From contig NC_090795.1 in assembly GCF_040054535.1 (NCBI RefSeq), positions 10,387,001 to 10,451,000 on the forward strand: a DNA stretch of 64,000 nt, written 5' to 3'. This stretch comes from Antennarius striatus (taxonomy: Eukaryota > Chordata > Actinopteri > Lophiiformes > Antennariidae). Position numbers and translations under genes: made by a program. Under the pieces are notes generated by a model. It did not search any database. It was given only the letters and a program-made list of their open reading frames with translations, and was not told where the DNA came from. This document shows positions 56,737-64,000 of this stretch, one piece after another (the first letter of the stretch is position 1; each line of letters starts with the position of its first letter).

Positions 56737-59072
56737 TGTCTGCCCTGGGTCTTTGAGAGGAGCACTCTCAGTGACGGCTTACAGAGAGACAGAATGAGGA
56801 CGTCACAGGTGAGTGAACATGCTCAAACTGACAGGTGTACACACACAGATACATGCAGAAGCTCTCACACACATGCAATCATACCTCTGACACATACATT
56901 CTCATTCTCTATCACTCACACACACACACGCACACACAGATGTAGCTCTGTGGGAGCCAGCTGGGTCCGCTGCAGCGGCTCTATCACACATGGACAACCA
57001 AGGCTTTTTCTCTACGGCATTGACTATTCAATACCTGACAGGGCGCCTTATGGTGCGTGTGCATTACAGTGTGTGTATGTGACAGAGAGTCATCCATATG
57101 AGCGTACCCCTAATTGTATACGTCCATTACCATCATAGACGAGCTGGAAATTGAGGATGGAAATTGAGGACAGGGAAGTGAGGAAGTGGTATCACATGCA
57201 GACTGATCAAGAATAATGTGACGCTACATTCATCTCTGTAGATGGAGCCTGTGTTTCCTTGTTCCTTTTAACAAGGGTAAAAATCAGGAAACAATACATT
57301 CAGGGCTAATTCTGCTTTTACTAAAGTTTGACGTACAACGTTGGGGGAATTTTCCAGTTGCCTTAAGACTGGGAGCACCTGAGGTAACCATCATTTTAAT
57401 TGCACCACAGAGACATTTGAGGGCAAAAAACTTCTCCCTGCATGGCTTAGGTGTTATTGATGGATTCTGCTCAGTATGATGAAAGGTGCCCCAGCTCTGC
57501 TTTGTTCTGCATACTGGATCGAATTTAGTGGCAGCTCTGTTAATAAAGTAAACACCCTTTTTAAATTGCTCCCTGTGCTTAAGTTTATGCTGGGCAGATT
57601 CAGCCAAGGAGTTGTTCACAAAGCAGTAAAAGCAGCTGTTATGTAAGGTGTAGTGAGAGATGGCAAGTTCAAGTTCAAGTTCTTCATTTTGTCACTCATA
57701 ATACACCCTTGGCTTGCATGGTAGAGACGTTCTCTGTTCAGTATAGCAGTATTTTATTTTAAAACAAGTTGCGTTCCTGGATGTATTAAAACAGACATCA
57801 AGAAAGAAAACCAAGGTCTGCTGGTGTCAGCACTCTGAAAGGACTCGTGAGATACTACATGGAGACTAAAATAATTGGCTTTCTTTGTTAAAAAAAAATA
57901 AAATTCAATAGGCAAACATCAAGTAATGCTATTTTACAATGTCTCACAATATGGAAGTTGCCCAGCAGTGAAAGTCATCTAAAGAAAGGTTAAGTTGAAT
58001 AAAAAAAATGAATGTTGACCCATACTTTTATCATGAGTCACTAAAGGATGAAGTCAATGAGTGAGAGAAAAGGTCACGTGAATACACCTGTTAATCATTA
58101 AACTCACATTAGATCCCACGGTACTCACAAAATCACAAGAATTACAAATGATCCTGCATCGTTTTGTGTTTACAGCTTGTTGCTGCTGCCCCAAAAGTGT
58201 CCAGAAACATCAATCTTTTCATATTTAAATAGTATCATAAATTACTTTCAAAGCAATACGTAAACTTCCTTTGCATTAGTGACATGAATGATAAAAGGAC
58301 TTACTGTTGTTTTCTTATTTGTCAGTCATAATTTTCTTTTATAAGATCCTCTAAGAATATAAACTGGATTTCCCTGGGTTTACACAAATGAAAAAACCTT
58401 TGAAAAATGTGACGGGTTTTAATGTGCTATTAATACAACAGCTATTAATGTTGAACTGTAGTGTTTCTTTTAAAAGGGCCTTAACACCACCAGCCACCTG
58501 TTGCAGACATATTCAGCTTGTTGAAATTTGAATATTTTCGTCATGGTTTCTTTTTATAACTAAAACTAATCCGAAGTTTTTTTTAGTTCATCCAAGATGC
58601 TGTTTCCTTTCACATCTGCTTCCTCACACTTACTTTACTGTATTATTACAGAACTTTTCCATTAAATGTGTTTTTCTATTTCCCCAGTCCTTCCCTACCC
58701 TTATTTTTTCCACATTTGAATCTGTCTCTCCTCCATCCTACTTTTCCACCTTCCTTCTCCTTCAAGCTCCACCATTCCTTTTCCTTCCCTTTTAGATGAG
58801 AGCATTAATTTCTCAAGGTCTATCTGTGACACACAGTGGCTCCACTGAGGCACACTTTTCCTTAAACACAAATTGATTTCATGCTCAAGCCCTTGGCATA
58901 TAAATCACAGAAACTCCACCTGCTCCACATTACACATCCGTCCCCTTCTTCCCTTAATTCCCATTTTGTCTCCTTTTCTTTTTTCCTGTCCTTTATGGCT
59001 CAGTGACAACATGCACATATATGTGTATGTTCACATCCGCACACCTTTTAGTTTGGCCCGTGATGGAGTCCT

Positions 59073-59207
<135 letters not shown>

Positions 59208-59684
59208 GGAGGACAGGGAGTGAAACATTGAAGGCTGGAGGCAGACAGGGTGGAACAGGGTAGTTTCTGGAAATACTGTGCATAAGAAAATTGAGGATTT
59301 ATTTTCATGCTACATTAAGTTATACCAGCATTCCACTGAGGGACTGTGTTCAGACAGAGAAGTCTTGCTTCTATTGTGAAGACTAATAATCAATGCACTG
59401 AAGTTTTTCACTCAAAAATGCATTTATCAAAAGAGGGGAAGGGAGTGGAGGAGGAAAGGGAGACATGAATTCCAACGAGTCGGAACAAATGCTGCTACTT
59501 GAAGCTCAGCCTCATTTATTTAATATGCTTCATGTTCAGAATGGGTATGTGGATGAATGGGATCAAAGTTGAAGGAGGCAACACAAAAAATGGTTAAAAA
59601 AAATAACAAAATAGGAATTTCCATTACAGTGCCTTTAAAGTCAACCCTGTCATTAATGTCACGAAGGCGGCCAGTGGGTGTAGG

Positions 59685-59727
59685 AGTCATTCCATTGGTT
59701 TTACACTGTAAAACCAATGGAATGACT
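59685..59727. repeat. 43-bp near-perfect palindrome
   Basis: Two perfect 21-base arms (59685-59705 and 59707-59727) flank a single C at 59706. Each arm contains the core TCATTCCATTGGTTTTAC or its complement. It can form a cruciform or hairpin. Confidence 0.95.
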
Positions 59728-60699
59728 GTATTTTTATTATTAACACCACATCGCACTGCTGTCAGTCTAGCACAGGATCACAGGGAGAAATTAAGCCCCC
59801 TGTCACGGTTATACATACCTCACAATGCTACACTATGTAAGTACATTAACTCTGCATCATCTGAAAGGGGTCATTATCAGCACAGGTGTGAACAGGCATT
59901 ATCCAAGACATACACTGCCTGTCAGTCAAGTTCTGAGAGAAAATTTTTATGTCAACAGATGACACGGTATCAAGATGTTAACAGTGTTATTATCCAGCCA
60001 AGGGGACAACAGGGGGGAATTATCAGTATAAACGTTGCCTAAATTGATTGATTTTGTTCCCATTGTGCTCCAAGACGGTTTATCATGGTTTATGATGTAC
60101 TTTGAATCAGACTGTAGGAAGATGGAATAGCAATGTAAATGTGCTGATTCTCACATTGGAGCAACTTGGAAATGGATAGTAAATAATGTTTCACAATATT
60201 TTTCCAGCATCAGATAGAATTTAATAAAGGAAATATTAAATCTGACAATGCAAGGAAGCAGGAAATCAACAGAACATTGATAAGATTCCCATGACGTTTG
60301 TATAAAAAGAAGCTAATATGTTTAATCTATGCAGGTCAAGTGGCAAAAAGAGGAGTATCTCAACCATCATTTGTTCTGCACCACTTTTAGCTAGTAGTGA
60401 AGTAAGTGTAATGGACCTAGTAAATAAATTAGTCACTTGATAGTTTATTAAATTACGTTCTTAGCTGCCTTACAATTCAAGTATTTTAACTTTTTTTTAC
60501 AGACCTTTTTCAAGTGACTGCTTCAAAAGACTCTTTCGAGGTCAAGGTCCGATAATTCAAAACTAATGACGAGGACAACCAGGACTATTCCTTGTACATT
60601 TCTCAAAAGTTCATAAAAGGAGAATTTTTTTCACTTTTAATTTCAGTCAGATAATCCCTGTGATTTGCTGGCAACGTGTCCAGAACATCTCTTCGCCTC

Positions 60700-60808
60700 T
60701 AGCCCGCAAGTCCGCTGCGATAGGGATAGGCTTCAGTAACACGTGTGAGCGGAAAAAGCGGTATGGAAAATAAATGAATGAATGAATGAATGAATGAATG
60801 AATGAATA
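60700..60808 (+). mobile_element. 3' end of a truncated SINE
   Basis: GATAGGGATAGGCTTCAG...AGCGG...GGAAAATAAATGAATG is followed by a (GAAT)n tail. It resembles the 3' part of the SINE at 49496 (GGGATAGGCTCCAGCTCC...GAATGAATG). The head is missing. Confidence 0.6.
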
Positions 60809-61660
60809 TGAATCCACACTCTAACAAATAAAAGTAACAATCTTTGCAATTTTGTGGATTTCTGTATAGGCAGTTTTGAGGTTTCTGGACTGATTTCACT
60901 TTCTTCCAAGTTGCACTCAAAATTGTGTGGTATCAGGAACGTTCATCATTTTTGTAGAGGCCCTATTACCAGCTCAGTCTGTTTTTCTATGTTTTCATAT
61001 CTTGCTTATTGTTTTAATGTCTAAGGAAATAATGCAACTAGTTTCCTATGTGACGACAGCAGAAGGTTCCGCAAAGCCACATACAGCTGTTATCCAGAGT
61101 GTATAGTACAGGGCACCTCATGGTGAGGACACTGACTTTTATGAGTGCTTCATGAGCTCTATGATAAAACCATGGAAATACTAAGAGACTAATATGATAA
61201 AGTTTCAAATCAAATTTGTTTCTAAACAGACTTGTCATTCATAAATTCTGAAATCAGCTATCCAAACCTTTCCAATTTGGCATGTGTGTCTCAACCATTA
61301 TGGTTTATGTATGAGACTTTCTTTGTATTATATAGGAAATCATTTTACCGCACACAGTCCCCTTTCACCTTCTATATACATCTTTAAAGTATCGTCACGC
61401 ATCACTTGTTGAGACCCACATGGATGCCCAAACAACCTAACAGAATAAGTGGGAAGGAAGGAGTTCTGAAGCCTTGAATCGAAGAGCTAAACATGTGAAG
61501 TGATACAAAACATTGTTGTGTATCGGTTCTCCAACATTATACGCCACATGCACTCTTCCAGGTGAGAAAGCAACTTGATATCATGCAAGAAAGCACAACG
61601 TGTTCATGTGTGAAAGATCAACAACAGTGCAGACGATGACGTTTGATTGTAAAGAGTCTT

Positions 61661-63840
61661 TTTATTTCATCTTGTGTTCAAGTACGGTCCTTTCTCAGCA
61701 AGGTCATCTAAGAAGCATGGACACACAATAACACACAACTCGCACCAGAGTCTCAGCATCTTCAGGTGGGATTTCTCTTTTGTCTCGATGTGGGTAGGGG
61801 GCCGGGTGTGGGGTGGGGGCAGGAGAGTCATGGTCAGCAGCTTCCACGTTTAGGCCAAGTGAACAAGAGTTCTGTTGTACACCATATAATCATTTTTTCT
61901 CAGCGGACATTTGTTGCATTTAGTGACACCGACATCTGCACATAAAAATTATATATATATATTTATATATTTATATCCATATATTCATAGATTTGTCATT
62001 CTATATCAATATTTCATTCTAGTGATTTTTACCTTGGTTTTTCATGTTGTAAAACTGGACAAACTGTAGGAATGCCTTGTTTGGACACTGATTTTTACAG
62101 AAACACACACGCGACAGAGGCATACTCACACTGCTACACACATGCATGCATAGATACTCTCGCTCAAGTACATGTTCACACACAGGCCATACAAATGCAC
62201 ACACCCAGACACACACTCACTAACATGTGTCATCCTCGCTCTTCACACACACAAATGCACACGCGCACACACACTCACAAACACGCACACACACATGCTC
62301 AGCCAACACAGAGAGGCAGATCTGTACATTTACGAGAGGCAGAGTTACTCTTGATCCTCAGCGATAGTTACGGCTTCACCTGATCAAAATACAAGAAAAC
62401 AAAAGTTACAAATAGCAGAGGCAGTCGCCCAGTCATTGTCTAGAAACTTCGACAGAATGTCCCTTTAAAGTCCTTCAGGACTGGCCCATGGGTTGTCAAA
62501 GTTTGGCACAATCGTTCTCTTTATCTAAACTGCACAGTCTGGTGCACGGAATTCATAGTGGCTCTAGTTCAATGGATCAGTGTCTATGCACAAGTGAAGC
62601 TGAGAAACCACTGAAAGTTGACATAGTCAAACATATCAGCTTCCCAAAAGGAAAAGACAACCCTTCACAAAGACGGGAGAGTGTGCTCTAAACATACACA
62701 TATATTTTTTTCGGCAGTGAAAAAGCACGTCTGTTGATTGGGTCTCCGTTGATTGTGAGTCGATGCTGCTCTGCCGATCTGATACAAGCTTGACCTGCTG
62801 AACCGAATTCTCTGGATAGGGAGAAAAAAATAAAAAAAACACTACGAGGTCCCGTCTCTGACGAGGAGGAGGGCGAAACAAAGGTGTCCACTGACATCCA
62901 TCCTGATGGTGTTGATCTTTTGAGTTTTGCATTTTGCTTATTTCCGTTGCTGTTTAGTTAATAAAATCATCTCATAAATGGCCACATTAAAATGTGTATA
63001 ATATACACATTATATCACCTTGGAACTGTACACAGAAAATAATTTTTAAAAAAGCCATTTTGAAAGCAACTGTTTAGAAAAGTACAAATAAATAAAAGAT
63101 GTCACAGAATGATGACAAAAAAGATGACATTCCTTGAAAACAAACCCAGCAGCGTCCGTAGGCAGCAAGGCCTTCGCAAAACAAAAGCAAAAGGAAAAAA
63201 AGCAGTGCTATGTTTGTCACTTGGGTGAAATAGTAAGCGTCCGCTTTTTGTGATGTGTCTGCAGTGCTTTCACATTTTTCTGTGCTTTATTCCCCTTGTT
63301 GGGTTCAGGAACCCTCATGTCATCTTTCCCTCTCCTTTCTCTGTCTTCAACAAAAGGTCAGGTCACTTCTTCCTTCTTCAGAGTAAGAGCTCACCCTCAT
63401 CTGCTCCCCATTATTTCTTGATCCCATATCTCTCTCCTCCTCTCCTCTCCACTGTCTCCACCTGGCCGTTCTCTCTCTACTCTTCTTTCTATATTCCCCT
63501 CGCACGCCTCTTTTATCTACTTCCACTTTATCCACTCACCAGTTCAATGGAGCTGACTTTGATGAAATAAAGTGGTCTGAAAGCAAAAGGAAAATGTCTG
63601 GCATGCACATGCACAGGCTCTCTTTGTCACTAGACCTGCCTTCACTTCATATCCACATTTAGCTCCGTCTTCCTCTTTCCTTCAAAGAAAAGAAATTTCC
63701 TGCCGCTGGCTACAAGTCCATGTTCTATCATGCCATTTGCTGTCACTTTACGTTAATCTGCTGTTGATCGCTTGCAAAAATAATCCCTTTCACACACGCA
63801 CACACAGAATCTCTTTTGCCCCCCCATCATCATAATTTAA
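61661..63840 (-). other. Probable ctnnd2 3' UTR
   Basis: Non-coding DNA directly downstream of the ctnnd2 stop. A - strand AATAAA lies at 61661-61666, giving a 3' UTR of about 2.2 kb, which is plausible for a brain-expressed gene. CA-rich stretches lie at 62100-62290. No other gene is visible. Confidence 0.6.
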
Positions 63841-64000
63841 CTAGACCCAGGAGTCCGGCGAGGCCGGGTAGTGGCTGGTCTCGTAGTTGAGTTCGCTGTA
63901 TGGCCGAGAGGCTGAGTAGAAGTCTACATAGTTGCCGGTGGACTTCAGGCCCAGATGCATTCGCAGGTCTTCCCGTGGGTCGCGGGGTGGTCCAGCGGAG
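63841..64000 (-). CDS. ctnnd2: Delta-catenin 2, last coding exon (3' end only)
   Basis: Delta-catenin 2 is an armadillo-repeat protein of neuronal adherens junctions and dendritic spines that binds cadherin tails. On the - strand the frame reads [19 protein letters not shown], then [19 protein letters not shown] and [14 protein letters not shown], ending at TAG (63843-63841). This matches the highly conserved C-terminus of vertebrate CTNND2. The last four residues, DSWV, are the PDZ-binding motif that docks to synaptic scaffold proteins. The rest of the gene lies beyond the right edge, so the paralogue (a or b in teleosts) cannot be told. No lesion is seen in the part present. Confidence 0.95.
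   Translation of the reverse strand, partial: SAGPPRDPREDLRMHLGLKSTGNYVDFYSASRPYSELNYETSHYPASPDSWV

Noticed and set aside
57284-57619. 111-codon - strand frame
   Set aside because: Lacks recognisable domains, and its context is anonymous intergenic DNA.
59557-60042. 161-codon + strand frame near the palindrome
   Set aside because: Length comes from chance; part of it is the palindrome read in both directions, and composition is not protein-like.

Overview
This is a teleost fish nuclear genome window, most likely from a percomorph-type species. It carries long introns, many (CA/TG)n microsatellites, fish-type Tc1, Tigger, L2 and tRNA-SINE repeats, and a conserved vertebrate gene block. That block is ropn1l, ankrd33b, dap and the 3' end of ctnnd2, in the same order as on human 5p15.2. 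I found no CRISPR array, operon or other prokaryote-type system, and no convincing new molecular machine. The unusual material is in the left 15 kb.

Layout. Positions 1-4675 hold the 3' part of a class I (gamma/epsilon-like) endogenous retrovirus on the + strand: the gag zinc knuckle, protease, integrase (reverse transcriptase deleted), a broken env, a polypurine tract and the 3' LTR. It was inserted into an older copia-type gag (4676-5269, - strand). Positions 5.3-14.4 kb are a graveyard. They hold a many-exon, unprocessed, decayed nup58 copy on the - strand (about 8350-13708), cut up by repeats, with two nested or duplicated LINE pieces, two or more DNA-transposon derivatives, and a roughly 200-bp segment present twice.

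From 14.5 kb the window is ordinary gene territory. ropn1l (+, five coding exons, 15680-21472) encodes a sperm/cilium RIIa-domain protein. ankrd33b (+, six coding exons, 26153-35783) encodes an ankyrin-repeat protein. dap (-, four coding exons, 53801-41853) encodes the small death-associated protein 1. The last coding exon of ctnnd2 (-, 63841-64000 and beyond) encodes the PDZ-binding tail of delta-catenin 2. All reconstructed exon phases of ropn1l, ankrd33b and dap are consistent, which is strong evidence for the models. These genes do not form one pathway; they are neighbours by conserved synteny.

The spaces between genes hold microsatellites, a Tigger-like element and an internally deleted Tc1 in a dap intron, a tRNA-derived SINE with a 17-bp target duplication, and a near-perfect 43-bp palindrome at 59685-59727. 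Coordinates come from hand reading; no database or alignment search was run.
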